Assembly (NCBI GenBank): GCA_037043455.1
Contig: JAWPHD010001219.1
Span: forward strand, 186,001-250,000
Direction: 5' to 3'
DNA: 64,000 bases
Source: Cyrtodaria siliqua
Lineage: Eukaryota; Mollusca; Bivalvia; Adapedonta; Hiatellidae
Of the stretch, positions 39,701 to 45,731 are shown one piece after another (position 1 is the first letter of the stretch; each line of letters starts with the position of its first letter). Both the position numbers and the translations under genes were made by a program. The notes beneath the pieces are model-generated. The model had not been told where the DNA came from. It did no database searches and saw only the letters and a program-made list of their open reading frames with translations.

Positions 39701-42700
39701 GTATGGATAGCGTTCTTGTAACTGGATTTCAAACTGGTGATCTCTTCATATGACTTGGCCAGGTAGTATTCGTCAGTTCTATCGGGACGTCTATAATAGG
39801 ACGCAATGACTAATTTCTTGTTGTTTGATATGTTGATGGAACCTGATATTATCTCTGTGTGTTTGCTCTTAGTAACATTCAACAGCTCTAAGTTATCTTT
39901 GACTGCAAGCAGGACACCTCCATGTGGCTCGGTTGGTCTGTCGTTGCGGTAGATGTTGTATCCTGTTGTAGAGCTAAAGAATTCGGCTGTCTTAACCTCT
40001 TTGGATAACCACGTTTCAGTTCCTATGATTATATCTGGGGCTGCAGTTTCTACGAAACCTCGATGTTGCTTCCTTTTTTGCTTATGCTATGAAATTTATG
40101 TTTAAGATGCGCAGAGTCTGTTTGCACGATCTTGTTTTTTTTGTGGTGATGTTTTAGGTGAGGATGCGCCTTCCGGGCTTCCTAGTGAAGAGAACGTAGA
40201 GTGGAATTGACCTTAGGAAAGATTGTAATAAATAAAAACGACGGTTATATTTTAAGGTTTTAGAGATGGGAACTCCATCCAAATATTACAAGTGTAGCAG
40301 TGTGCTCAACCCACGTGACCGAATGATAGGGCTCAACACGAAATAGCCAAGAAATCCGGCCTCGATTCAGGTAGCATTTTGTCTGATTTTGTCGCCAATA
40401 GTTTTCGTGAATCTTAGTTCATCTAATGCAGAAAACAAAATGCTACTCCCGGTTGAAACCCGTTTTTGAAAAACTCTTGAAACAAAAAAGTTATTGAAGA
40501 AATAATAATTTTTATTTGGTTGAAAGCCGTGACAGGGTACACACTATTTCAGTAAACTCATGCATTTTAATCCATTTACACAATCTAGCTCTTGTCTTTA
40601 AACTATAACCGCCATTTTTATTTATTACAATAAATACGATAACTATGGCGACAAAATAGCTGAATCGAGGCCGGATTTCTTGGCGATTTCGTGTTGAACT
40701 CTGTCATTTGGTCACGTGGGTTGTGCACACTGTGTGGCAAGAAATAACAAACAGAACATATAAACTTTCAGCAAAAATAAATTGCTAAGGCAAAAATAAA
40801 AGGCGACTTAAAATTAAAAATAATTCATAACGAGTTTCATATATTTGGAATGGGAACGAGTTTAAGATAAAAAATTGAAGCTAAGGTAATTTAGATTCAA
40901 ACAATAAAAAAGTGATAGATTACATTGGAACAAAAATGAGAAATTATATATACACTTTTATAAAAAAAAATTGTGAAAACTTTTGGAATGCAGCACGGTG
41001 ACAGTGGGGAGGGGCAACGAGCGCATGCAGCACACATCGCGACTAGCACTCCTCAGTTCAAAATAAGAAAATAGTAAGCAACTTCCTAGTTCCATGTCTG
41101 TTAGAAAATACAATTAAAACCGTTTACTCAACATAATGTACCTGTGCACAGCTTCGAATATAGCATTATTTCATTTTGTATGGATTGCGAGCGACGGATC
41201 TCCGTATATAATAGTATATTTAACGAGACGTTACAAAGTGGTATTAATGTATCCAACATTGTCGTACGAATGTTGTCATAAAGACGGGAGTTTAAAAAGA
41301 AGTTGTGCATATTTTCGATGCTTCCACATAATGACATATCGGTAAATCCGAAATATTCTTTGAGAATAGGTCATGATTTAATGAACTACATTTAGTGCGA
41401 AGACGAGTGTGTAGAAATTGTGCCCGTCTAGCAACTTTGTAACAGTATGGTGTGGTACGGTTTAAGTAATGTTTGAAAGAGTGGAATCGGCATTCCTGGC
41501 CTCCTGTGGAAGTTTGTTCCACCCACGAGTAGCAGAAGGAAAGAATGAATCGAAGAAAATGTTAGTTTTTGAATTAATGGTTTGAACATTATTGCACTGC
41601 GTAAATTTTAGTTTTAGTTAGATGCAGCATGAACTGGTCTTGGAACTAACGATGATAGGTACTGAGGTGTTAAACCATTATTCATTTTATAGTATAAGAT
41701 GTGTTCATGTTTTTTCCTACGCGAGTCGAGAGAGTCCCAGCATACCTCTTGATTTAAATTGTGAAGTGACACTAGTTTAGTTGTACCTGTGGCACTTCTT
41801 GCAGCTTCGTTTTGTATTTTGTCAAGCTTCAGTTCATTACATTCAAGCTGGAAAGGATAGAGATTCTCATCTGACTCATGACACTGTGGACAGTAGACAC
41901 TGTAGATTTATTTCATTTGTGTTGAACATGAATCTGTTTGTCTGCAGTATATCAGTTATTACGTCTCTGGCAGAATGTATGTTTCGGTGAGTATCTTCAC
42001 CTTCCCCTTTGTTGGTAGGCCATCTCTGGAGCTAACTTTGTATGGTACGACTGAGGGATGACATTTTCCCAGATTAAATAGTAAACGATTCAGCAACGAA
42101 TACAGTTTAGACTGCAATAATTATTTACTTCCATCCCTGGTCAACTAGATACGTTTTATCAGGGCTTTTTATGACAATTTTCATCCCAGGTTTTATTTAC
42201 TAGCCTTTTCGAAGGAGTAAAGTATACTTATTCCCTGCCTTTTCCACTGGTATTGATGTAGTTCTTCATGAGGGAGTGGTAGATCATATATAGCCAAACT
42301 CTTCTTCACCGCTTACGCCCTGTATGGCTATTTAATGATTTGATTTTGCCATGTAACCGGGGTACATATAAAAGGTGAATAATCGATTCCTAAATAACTG
42401 TTTACAGCCACTTTGAGTTCAATAGCTGTTTCTGATTGTCTTGTGATAAATTGCCATATAGTGAAAGTATTTTCTTATGGATAACAGCTGCTAAGGGTAC
42501 GAGTCGAGGCAGCATGTAGACAGCTGGATCTGCTGTTAGAGTTGGCAAAGATAATATGTGTCTAATAGTTTTTGTCTCGCCCTTTCGAAGGAAAAAAAAG
42601 AGACATAGGTGTTGCTTTTCCGGCGACGTCAACATTCAAGTTTTGCGTTTAGGTAATTTTCTCACAAACTGTATGCACTAGACCTTTCAAACTTTGCTTA

Positions 42701-44966
42701 TAGTTGTATCATGTTTGGTACCTCGCAACTTGACAAAGCAAATGTGGAAGTGACCTTTTTCCTCCAAGCAATGGGCAGATAACTTATTAATTTTTAGGTT
42801 CAAGTTTTGCGTTTAGGTCATTTTCTCACAAACTGTATGCACTAGACCTTTCACACTTTGTTTATAGTTGTATCTTGAGTGGTACAGTGCAACGTGACAA
42901 AGCAAATGTGGAAGTGACCTTGACCCTCCAAGCAAAGGGCAGATAACTTACTAATTTTTAGGTTCAACTTCTGCGTTTAGGTCACTTTTTCACAAACTGT
43001 ATGCACTAGACCTTCTTTACAACTTTGCTTATAGTTGTATCTTGAGTGGAACATCGCAACGTGACAAAGCAAATGTGGAAGTGACCTTGACCCTCCAAGC
43101 AAAGGGCAGATAACTTACTAATTTTTAGGTTCAACTTCTGCGTTAAGGTCACTTTTTCACAAACTGTATGCACTAGACCTTCTTTAAAACTTTGCTTATA
43201 GTTGTATCTTGAGTGGAACATCGCAACGTGACAAAGCAAATGTGGAAGTGACCTTGACCATCCAAGCAAAGGGCAGATAACTTTAATTGTTACATTTTCA
43301 TCACTTTCTCATGAACTAGAATTATGCACTTGATGTTTTAAACCTAATTTATACAGTAGCTTAATCTTTGGAAGAAAACATATTCTATTTTGACATAGTT
43401 AAGTGTGCCTTCAGTGCATCTTTTTTTTGGATGCCTGTATTTCATCTATGACCTTGACCCACTTTTTGGAGCGGATGATTTTTAGCTCTACTGGCCAAAG
43501 GCCTTTATTTTTCATCCGATCTTTACCAAACTTTACCAGATTGTTAATATCAATGAAAGCTCGCAAAAGTTCGAAAACCGGCCGATAAATATACGGCTTC
43601 AGAATATATGATAAAAAAAAAAAAGTTGCCCAAAACGGGATTTGAACCACAGCCTTGCACTTGTAGTTATATTTGTGCCGCCCCAGGGGTCACATGTTTT
43701 ACATAGACTTACATATAGAAAAATACTTAAAAACCTTCTACTCTGAAACCGGTCATTCAAATTCATTTACTGATAGAGCCTCTCTGAAGCTACAAGAGGC
43801 AGATGTTTAATATTTTGCAATTACTATAAGCTTATGGTCCTCTACCAAGGTTGTTCAAATGGAGACCCTGGGGTCATATGTTTTACATAAACGTGTATGG
43901 GAAAACCCCAAAAAATCTTCTGAAACTACAAGAGCCAGGGGGTTTAATAGTTTGCATTTTCTACAAGCTGATGGTGTGTTCTACCAAGCTTGTTGAACTA
44001 GTGACCCTGGGATCACGTTTGGACCACACCAGGGGTCATGTTTACATAAACTTATATAGGACAAAACTTAAAATATCCTCTTCTCTGAAACTACTAGAGC
44101 CAAAGGTTTAATATTTTGCATTTATTATTAGCTTATGGTCCTCTACCAAATTTGCCCGTTGACGGGCATTTGTTGATTTACATTACATAGTTTATATTAC
44201 ACCTTATCATCCCTTATTTTTTAATAGTTTATCTTTATATATTTACACTTATTTTTAAATAATACTTCATTTTTCATCAACTTTTTGCGCACAATATGAC
44301 CTATTTATGTGTCGACGTGCCGTAAAACAACATTCATTCATTCTACCAAATTTGTTCAAATGGTGACCCTGTGGTCATATCTGCCCCCACCCAGGTTGGG
44401 GTCACAGTTTTACATAGTTATACAGGGAATATCTTTAAATAATCTACACTCTTAATGGTTCTAGAGTGGTCAAGGTTTTACAAAATCAGGTCATGGTGAC
44501 CTTGACCTTCAATCTATTGACTCCAACATGTTTCTGGGTAGAACCAATTCTGTTACTCCCGCCATCCGTAAGCGCTGCTTAAAGCAATAGGACAAAGACA
44601 TAGTGACACGGAAATACCCAACCTTGGTCTTTGAAGTCTTAGCAAGTTTCTGTTCGACTTTTATATCTTTAAGTATGACCTTTACCTTGACAACAGGTAT
44701 TTTGTAAAACCGTGACCACTGCAGAACCCTTAAAGATTGTGGAAACGTGCATGAAACTTTACAAGTAGACAGTTCATCATGATTTAGCGCACCAACACAA
44801 AAAGGTTATATAGTACCAACAGGAATGAACATTCTAGTCCCACTCTACATTTACATCTAGATAAAAATATACAGAATGGGCTTAGAACCTTCTCACCCGC
44901 AGAGTTGCTGCTAATTCTCTTGTAAACACTCCATTTTTCACTGGAGACATTGTTTTCTGCCATCAT
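3723..44966 (-). CDS. Prominin-like (CD133 family) membrane glycoprotein gene, 5' part, five exons in window
   Basis: Prominins are five-pass membrane proteins that organise plasma-membrane protrusions. Proposed coding exons, in transcription order on the minus strand, are 44966-44897, 27173-27121, 19057-18849, 16228-16108 and 3789-3723. All junctions are GT-AG and phases agree throughout (1, 0, 2, 0, then 1 at the exit). The diagnostic part is TM1 followed by CFFCCRCCGNCG and TM2, which matches the prominin TM1/Cys-rich loop/TM2 block. The following two exons align without gaps to the first extracellular loop, ending in a helical, Asn/Thr-rich segment (GELNQTLENTKTSLE). The remaining exons must lie left of the window. 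The introns are very large (17.7, 8.1, 2.6 and 12.3 kb) and full of repeats. The first exon is the weakest call: it lacks the signal peptide expected of prominins. The gene lies downstream of CutC, on the same strand. Confidence 0.78.
4376..6075 (+). repeat. Pearl/CvA-like block: tandem 'GGGCCATAACTC' units of two types
   Basis: The block opens with ACAAGAGGCCCAAGAGGGCC and TGTGGATGCTCTACTGG, which recur at other block starts (53651, 57950). From 4380 to about 5460 it has units of about 150-160 bp built on CTTTAAAGGGCCATAACTC, CATTCAACCGGAAC and CACAACTAGGCTTG. From 5460 to 6075 the unit changes to about 165 bp built on ATCAAGGGCCATAACTCC, TCTGGCTGGTTTTC and TTTGGTAAAGATCGGATGAA. No (ACGG)-rich tail is present, so this copy looks 3'-truncated. 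I recognise it as a bivalve-type dispersed repeat with a tandem core; the link to pearl/CvA (Helentron-like) elements is from memory of that family. Confidence 0.7.
6671..7298. mobile_element. Non-autonomous DNA transposon (MITE) with 17-bp terminal inverted repeats
   Basis: The ends are CAGGGCTCGAACTTAAC and its exact reverse complement GTTAAGTTCGAGCCCTG. CGAGT occurs immediately outside both ends (6666-6670 and 7299-7303), which may be a target duplication. The CAGGG terminus resembles hAT ends, although a full 8-bp duplication is not seen. The element has no long ORF. It contains a 91-bp tandem duplication (6920-7010, 7011-7101) carrying a TATA-like motif. A partial copy lies inverted at 10387-10738. 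Confidence 0.75.
6920..7101 (+). promoter_or_regulatory. Tandemly duplicated 91-bp module with TATAAATAG box
   Basis: Two adjacent copies each start AAGCCGGGACCGAGGC, contain a GC-rich stretch around CTGCGCAGCCGCA and then TATAAATAG (6980 and 7071) followed by GCCGAGAG. TATAAATAG is a near-ideal core TATA box and the surroundings are much more GC-rich than the neighbourhood. The module sits inside a MITE, so it may be a transposon-borne promoter; transcription from it is inference only. Confidence 0.4.
7554..7713 (+). repeat. 48-bp tandem repeat, about 3.4 copies
   Basis: Units start at 7554, 7602, 7650 and 7698 with TCTCACAACTCGG, each followed by GGGATACCGTTGT-like sequence. Because 48 is a multiple of three, the array gives a 16-residue periodic open frame (SQLGVPL... 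in each unit). There is no other evidence of coding. Confidence 0.85.
8752..8839 (-). pseudogene. tRNA-derived pseudogene or SINE head
   Basis: On the minus strand the sequence has a good A box (TAGCTCAGTCGGGAGAGC) with a four-pair D stem, and a B-box-like GGTTTGAATC. The acceptor ends pair at 5 of 7 positions. The anticodon arm region is too long and does not fold cleanly, and the T stem is mismatched. I therefore call a decayed tRNA or tRNA-derived repeat, with no reliable anticodon. Confidence 0.4.
9940..10236 (+). mobile_element. Pearl-like element, 3' part with (ACGG)-rich tail
   Basis: Two type-B core units (GGTAAAGATTGAATAAAAA, AGAGCCATAACTTCGCTGTG) run into AAGTTAACAAGACGACGG, then a GACGGAC-type microsatellite, then CATCCCATAAGCTCTGCTGG. 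This order of core, ACGG microsatellite and GC-rich 3' end is the same as at 14040-14550 and 55470-56058, so it is the 3' end of the family. The terminal hairpin is incomplete in this copy. Confidence 0.65.
10387..10738 (-). mobile_element. Inverted partial copy of the 6671-7298 MITE
   Basis: Read on the minus strand this matches the left half of the element at 6671 (CAGGGCTCGAACTTAAC end at 10738, then the same AT-rich interior) up to and including one copy of the GC-rich TATA module. The module is single here, so the 91-bp duplication at 6920 is either younger or lost in this copy. The two copies form a long inverted repeat about 3.1 kb apart. Confidence 0.75.
11090..13350 (+). repeat. Degenerate tandem repeat of roughly 300-bp units
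   Basis: Recurring blocks share TTCCCCTNTAGAGGGG, CCCGTTTTATA, CATTCACATTTGGACAAGAT and CACACATGAACTTGAAATCT near 11100, 12230, 12450, 12780 and 13070. Divergence is high, so copy borders are approximate. An unrelated repeat (next entry) interrupts it. No coding sequence is seen. Confidence 0.6.
11740..12090 (-). repeat. Dispersed repeat 'AACTTGGTAGAGGACCATAA', two tandem units
   Basis: Two units of about 180 bp contain CAAACTTGGTAGAGGACCAT, TTGTAGTTTCAGAGAAGA and a TATAAGTCTATGTAA segment followed by GTGACCC. The same family recurs at 43670-44160, 44340-44480 and 61540-61800, so it is interspersed. No protein-coding evidence. Confidence 0.6.
13505..13905. mobile_element. Possible decayed MITE with imperfect inverted ends
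   Basis: The left end reads AATGGTTTGTTTCTGCTAAC and the right end, on the minus strand, AGTGTTTGTTTCCGCTAACC. The interior is T-rich homopolymer tracts. Ends match at about four bases in five; no clear target duplication. Confidence 0.4.
14040..14550 (+). mobile_element. Pearl-like element with 3' terminal hairpin
   Basis: Type-B core units (AAGGGCCATAACTCCG..., GCTTTCATTGATATTAACAA) continue to AAAGTTAACGGATGGCGACG and then the 3' end. The last 31 bases (14520-14550) form a 12-pair hairpin: AGCTTTGTTGGC, loop TTTCG, GCCAGTAGAGCT, then AA. Ending in CTAA right after a hairpin recalls Helitron/Helentron 3' ends; that classification is inference. Confidence 0.6.
14560..16100. other. Intron sequence without recognised genes
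   Basis: AT-rich sequence in the large prominin-like intron. Weak local repeats such as TGTTGCAACA-like words occur at 15340-15440 and again at 15990-16060, and C-rich CCCCACCCC tracts lie at 15898-15930. Short open frames here have no family resemblance I can identify. Confidence 0.5.
16108..16228 (-). CDS. Prominin-like gene, exon after TM2
   Basis: Acceptor ...acgttttcag, donor GTAAAG|gtcagtg; 121 bp, phase 2 in, phase 0 out. With the two bases from the previous exon it encodes GAMANCIPISGQRL and, near its end, SINDLVLFMSTFVK. The phase fit with both neighbours and gapless alignment to the start of the prominin extracellular loop make this a solid call. NYSI provides an N-glycosylation sequon. 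Confidence 0.75.
16560..17782. repeat. Minisatellite of 20-22 bp units, about 1.2 kb
   Basis: More than 50 units of TATAGCCTCTAACCTACACT-type sequence, with length variants of 18-22 bp and base variants (TATACTTATA, ACTTTTATA). It lies in the prominin-like intron between exons 18849-19057 and 16108-16228 and starts about 330 bp upstream of the latter, fixing roughly half of that intron as tandem repeat. CTAACC recurs but this is not a telomeric hexamer. Confidence 0.95.
18495..18640 (-). mobile_element. SINE fragment (body and 3' tail), minus strand
   Basis: Reverse-complemented, this carries CAGTACTGGTTCTACCCAGG, AAAAGTAGGTGGTCT and then ACATGTGTGGAAAATGACGT with AAAACACCATACAAAC, the same order as the SINE at 62291-62512. 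The tRNA-derived head is missing. Confidence 0.7.
18587..18696. repeat. Inverted repeat formed by two SINE-body fragments
   Basis: The arms 18587-18625 and 18657-18696 are about 39 bp each with few mismatches (ACCAGTACTGT versus ACAGTACTGGT at the inner ends) around a 31-bp loop. The right arm is a plus-strand fragment of the same SINE body. It lies just downstream of the TM exon and could form a hairpin in the pre-mRNA. Confidence 0.75.
18849..19057 (-). CDS. Prominin-like gene, TM1/Cys-rich/TM2 exon
   Basis: Acceptor ttcccccag, donor CTTGG|gtaagtg; 209 bp, phase 0 in, phase 2 out. It encodes a first membrane helix (LIIPATLGILAAILVPLISV), then the cysteine motif CFFCCRCCGNCG, a short polar loop (NKLSTKDVHTHKTSWK), and a second helix (FATGFVVLFAIAVLG). 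Two helices joined by this Cys-rich turn are the hallmark of the prominin N-terminal half. This exon carries the family identification. Confidence 0.85.
19698..27085. repeat. 7.4-kb minisatellite of a 41-bp unit, about 178 copies
   Basis: The unit combines CTACTCATTCTGACCCAGTC with ACCTGTATACTGCTTCTAGTT. Variants define sub-blocks: GTTAACTGCTTCCAG in 20090-20930, ACCCATGTCACC (one base longer) in 22550-23860, and GTCTCCTGTATATTGC in 24180-26940. In places the units alternate as 82- or 83-bp dimers, giving higher-order structure. The array fills about 92 percent of the intron between prominin-like exons 27121-27173 and 18849-19057 and ends about 35 bp from the donor of the former. Open frames in it are by-products of stop-poor units. 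Confidence 0.97.
27121..27173 (-). CDS. Prominin-like gene, proposed exon before TM1
   Basis: Acceptor ...cattaacag, donor TGAG|gtaagtttg; 53 bp, phase 1 in and phase 0 out, encoding SAIPLLVPNGEEMDLSE after the split codon. Its exit phase matches the TM exon (IINTELPLIIP...). Support comes from strong splice sites and phase only; the N-terminal region of prominins is not conserved enough for recognition. Confidence 0.5.
27600..28560 (+). repeat. Tandem repeat of about 170 bp, five to six units
   Basis: Units share AAAGGGCCATAACTCAGTG, AAATTATCGAACCGGAAC, CTTCGTAGCAAGTTTCACG and AGCCCAGACAAGAATTTTCT. It is another branch of the GGGCCATAACTC superfamily, distinct from the blocks at 4376 and 53651. 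Confidence 0.8.
28562..28612 (+). mobile_element. SINE 3' tail fragment
   Basis: ACATGTGTTGAAAATGATGC followed by AAAACACCATACAAAC matches the 3' end of the SINE at 62291-62512. The head and body are absent. The junction with the preceding tandem repeat is direct. Confidence 0.6.
28820..30841 (+). pseudogene. Broken gene of a DDE-transposase-like family (RKAYRERKK ... FEAGHGKG type)
   Basis: The N-terminus reads MGKTRTEIQKAYRERK and then runs into a (GAAA)n expansion and a stop; a basic segment follows (KRKQRHAVYRVRNQ, about 28966). A middle part at 29581-29935 contains VLTDYLRNLYLKF and, past a stop, ARFISRNACQC with LKHQNMALKVQ. The C-terminal part at 30400-30841 contains VQINVTENYSC, IHYWTDSPSSQY, WNYFEAGHGKSAC and GIGGTVKRMADESI. 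I know this domain order from multicopy invertebrate proteins; the spacing of acidic residues (D in the first block, D in WTD, E in FEAGHGK) suggests a DDE enzyme, but the first Asp is Asn here. At least four stops or frameshifts and a SINE insertion (30021-30307) show it is dead. Confidence 0.7.
30021..30307 (-). mobile_element. tRNA-derived SINE (Thr-like head) inserted in the pseudogene
   Basis: Minus-strand head: GGCTGGCGTGGCGCAGTTGG then TAGCGC (A box) and CCGGGTTCAATCC (B box), with loop TTTGTAA giving a Thr(TGT)-like anticodon. The body contains GGGCAAGACACTTTACC and GCACGTTAAAGAAAC, words shared by several animal SINE families. It splits the transposase-like pseudogene between its middle and C-terminal parts. 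The insertion is opposite in strand to the pseudogene. Confidence 0.8.
31960..32036 (+). repeat. Exon-like direct repeat, copy 1 (frameshifted)
   Basis: This copy aligns to 32551-32638 over GAGTATGA, then AACGGCCGAAAAC, CACATA, GAAATATTGCAGTCTC and ATTGAGACTGTTCATGAGC. It lacks 14 bases present in copy 2, which breaks the reading frame. The C-terminal coding end (NNTYEILQSQLD stop) is still readable. Sequence downstream of the stop is shared with 39398-39490. Confidence 0.7.
32551..32638 (+). repeat. Exon-like direct repeat, copy 2, open frame ending in a tyrosine-motif tail
   Basis: From GAG at 32551 the frame reads EYDNGPLETAENDTYEILQ then SRFD and a stop. It looks like the cytoplasmic end of a receptor with two tyrosine motifs (YDNG, TYEIL). 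It follows directly on an A10 tract after CACTGTGCTAT. I cannot name the parent protein. No splice acceptor with a pyrimidine tract precedes it, so it may be a retroposed or transduced 3' exon, not part of a gene in place. Confidence 0.45.
33168..33636. mobile_element. Inverted-repeat DNA element, copy 1
   Basis: Begins GGTGTCAGACCAGTCAGG and ends ...TTTTCACCGGTCTGACACC, giving terminal inverted repeats of about 11-14 bp. It is nearly identical in order to 34875-35329 in the same orientation. Minus-strand open frames occur in both copies (around VKISPLNTMQY), but they run into the inverted repeats and are probably not genes. TTCA precedes it at 33164-33167. Confidence 0.8.
34875..35329. mobile_element. 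Inverted-repeat DNA element, copy 2
   Basis: Same family as 33168-33636, direct orientation, with the same ends (GGTGTCAGATCAGTCAGG and CAGTCTGACACC). TTCA follows it at 35330-35333, matching the TTCA before copy 1, whereas the inner flanks (TAGA after copy 1, TTTA before copy 2) do not match. The pair plus the 1.24 kb between them may have moved as one unit. Confidence 0.8.
35334..36788. other. No recognised gene; one short exon-like frame
   Basis: AT-rich sequence in the first large prominin-like intron. A plus-strand frame at 35824-36009 (FTKFWKGCKTQRK..., ending LPATSPLSVGS stop) follows a pyrimidine-rich TTTTTATTTAG and could be a terminal exon of an unknown transcript or part of a mobile element. 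I do not recognise it. Confidence 0.3.
36789..36836. repeat. (TTC)n microsatellite at the 3' end of a LINE
   Basis: About 15 TTC units, which read GAA on the minus strand, directly follow the 3' end of the minus-strand LINE. Short simple-repeat tails are common at the ends of CR1-like elements, so the microsatellite probably grew from the LINE tail. Confidence 0.85.
36894..37400 (-). pseudogene. LINE C-terminal region downstream of the RT
   Basis: Minus strand reads LEQVQRRAARFVNNDYKDRT, MVRSLKWKPLAERRREHRL and MLYKIHYGLVD, then, after a shift, TQAVYKYLYQRTIQEWNRLP. These are the usual thumb and C-terminal signatures of CR1/jockey-like polymerases. Confidence 0.8.
37811..38450 (-). pseudogene. 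Reverse transcriptase domain remnant
   Basis: Fingers and palm motifs are visible in two frames: KPFKATGPDSIPAYVLRAAS, LPTDWREALIVPVFKKGE and NYRLVSLTS (normally NYRPISLTS), then LLDFAKVFDKVPH with the first catalytic Asp, GFRGENLMWIKLFL and the degraded VLSGFTSG (normally VPQG). The FADD box is not seen, so the enzyme is not functional. Confidence 0.85.
38564..38968 (-). pseudogene. LINE linker between endonuclease and RT
   Basis: A 134-residue open stretch rich in Lys and Arg (RRAMRGKQKAHKKDKKTNN) with RFWSYVKSKKQESSGVDAL near its end, the usual segment before the RT domain in these elements. It is open but isolated by frameshifts on both sides. Confidence 0.7.
39222..39556 (+). mobile_element. 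Nested insertion in the LINE, related to the 31960-32100 repeat
   Basis: LINE coding (minus strand QMVN...) stops near 39560 and resumes at QNTLDHILTSHPG near 39215. The intervening segment contains, on the plus strand at 39398-39490, CAGACTCGGTTT, ATTGAGTCTGTTCATGAG and CACGCCCCTAGC, closely matching 31991-32070. Borders are estimated from the LINE reading frame. Confidence 0.6.
39562..40065 (-). pseudogene. LINE APE-type endonuclease remnant
   Basis: PDIIIGTETWLS carries the active-site Glu; HGGVLLAVKDN, LVIASYYRRPD and GGYFNVPDISW follow in family order. The invariant Asp of GGDFN is Tyr here. The domain's last block (SDHDIVLYD, about 39115) lies beyond the insertion at 39222-39556. Confidence 0.8.
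40298..40732. mobile_element. MITE with about 95-bp terminal inverted repeats
   Basis: The left end is CAGTGTGCTCAACCCACGTG and the right end, reverse-complemented, CAGTGTGCACAACCCACGTG; the match continues through AACACGAAATNGCCAAGAAA and TCCGGCCTCGATTCAG. The interior has no ORF. It lies just upstream of the LINE 5' end. Confidence 0.8.
41128..42000 (-). mobile_element. Second LINE remnant (CR1-like RT C-terminal region)
   Basis: Minus-strand pieces in order: LDKIQNEAARSATGTTKLVS, HNLNQEVCWDSLDSRRKKHE, ILYYKMNNGLTPQYLSSL, then ARRAQFLHTRLRTKCSSLNH and FFLNSRLYDNIRTTML. This is the thumb region plus the degenerate Cys/His end found in CR1-type elements. Sequence differs from the first LINE, so it is a separate family. 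Several frameshifts; no catalytic domain is left. Confidence 0.8.
42640..43285. repeat. Tandem repeat of about 165 bp, four units
   Basis: Units share TTAGGTTCAACTTCTGCGTT, TCACAAACTGTATGCACTAG, ACTTTGCTTATAGTTGTATC and GACAAAGCAAATGTGGAAGT. The last two units are nearly identical. Minus-strand open frames here are repeat by-products. Confidence 0.85.
43480..43580 (-). mobile_element. Pearl-like 3' end fragment, minus strand
   Basis: Minus strand: core words AGCTTTCATTGATATTAACA-like, GGTAAAGATCGGATGAAAAA, then GCCTTTGGCCAGTAGAGCTA followed by AA. The core joins the terminal hairpin directly, without the ACGG tract. Confidence 0.55.
43670..44480 (+). repeat. Dispersed 'TTATGGTCCTCTACCAA' repeat, several units
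   Basis: Inverse orientation of the family at 11740-12090 and 61540-61800: GTCACATGTTTTACATAGAC, CTCTGAAACTACTAGAGCCA and GCTTATGGTCCTCTACCAA recur about every 180 bp. A short unrelated AT-rich piece (44160-44340) interrupts it. Confidence 0.6.
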
Positions 44967-44977
44967 TCAAGTAGCAC
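44897..44977 (-). CDS. Prominin-like gene, tentative first coding exon
   Basis: Acceptor-like tgtttcag before 44977 and donor GCGG|gtgagaag after 44897. All three frames through the whole exon have stops, but the ATG at 44966 opens 23 codons (MMAENNVSSEKWSVYKRISS then NSA) that leave in phase 1, which fits the exon at 27121. The segment before the ATG would be 5' UTR. The peptide has no hydrophobic signal sequence, unusual for a prominin, so this may be a different transcript start or a wrong exon. Confidence 0.35.
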
Positions 44978-45731
44978 CTGAAACAATACTGGGATGATGA
45001 TGAAGACTTTTCATGAACATTGCAAAAATGATGCAATGAACATGAATTCGTGGGGTGGTGGGGTGGTGGGTGTGGATTTCACCCCTCTGCCTGGATAAGC
45101 AGTGGCCCTATTCTTGACCGGGAACCACACGGGGCAACAACAATATGACAGATGGCCGATCTGATCTCTACGACACTCGGTCTTTGACACCAGGGACATA
45201 ATAGGAACTTATCTTCATAGACAGATATATGTTTTTAGAACTACGGAATTCATATTAAATCGATCACAACAACACCCATCCGCTACAACTTCATTTTTTT
45301 CACATACAAAAGATTATGCATCGTTTTAAACATATTTATTCGTTGAAGTTTATAACATATAAAAGGGCAATACAAAGGATTAGGCAACAAATATTAAGAA
45401 AAGTTTGTAATTTATCTGTATCTTCATTAACCAAAATTTAAACGGACACAAAGCAATCTTGATTTTGTAATAACTTGCAGTTAGTTTTTCTTCTAAACTT
45501 GCATATAATATTTATTTGAACAGTTCAAAACAAGTTGTTTTTGCATTTTACTAAGTGTTGATTATATTGTACCAATAATATATTTAAACCTATGGTAGAA
45601 TAATGAAGAAAAGTGGAAGACTGCCAAATTGTATCATCTTTCATTCAAATATATTCAAGCAAGTTTAAAGTAAACAAGATAGGGATTAATAAACTGAGGT
45701 GTAAATTTAACGATTGATAAATACTTTAAGA

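Larger units (their letters stand above)
36837..40100 (-). mobile_element. Degenerate non-LTR retrotransposon (CR1/jockey-like), endonuclease plus reverse transcriptase
   Basis: Minus-strand order is 5' endonuclease (about 40065-39105), linker (38968-38564), reverse transcriptase (38450-37811) and C-terminal domain (37400-36894). Recognisable pieces are PDIIIGTETWLS, HGGVLLAVKDNL, VGGYFNVPDISW (GGDFN in active enzymes), SDHDIVLYD, GPDSIPAYVL, NYRLVSLTS, LLDFAKVFDKVPH, KLEQVQRRAARFVNND and YQRTIQEWNRLP. Frameshifts and stops are frequent. A segment of about 335 bp (39222-39556) interrupts the endonuclease. Sits in the first prominin-like intron, same strand. Confidence 0.88.

Noticed and set aside
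43620..43680. tRNA-like sequence around GGGATTTGAACCACAGCC
   Set aside because: Only a B-box-like word is present; no A box or cloverleaf could be drawn.
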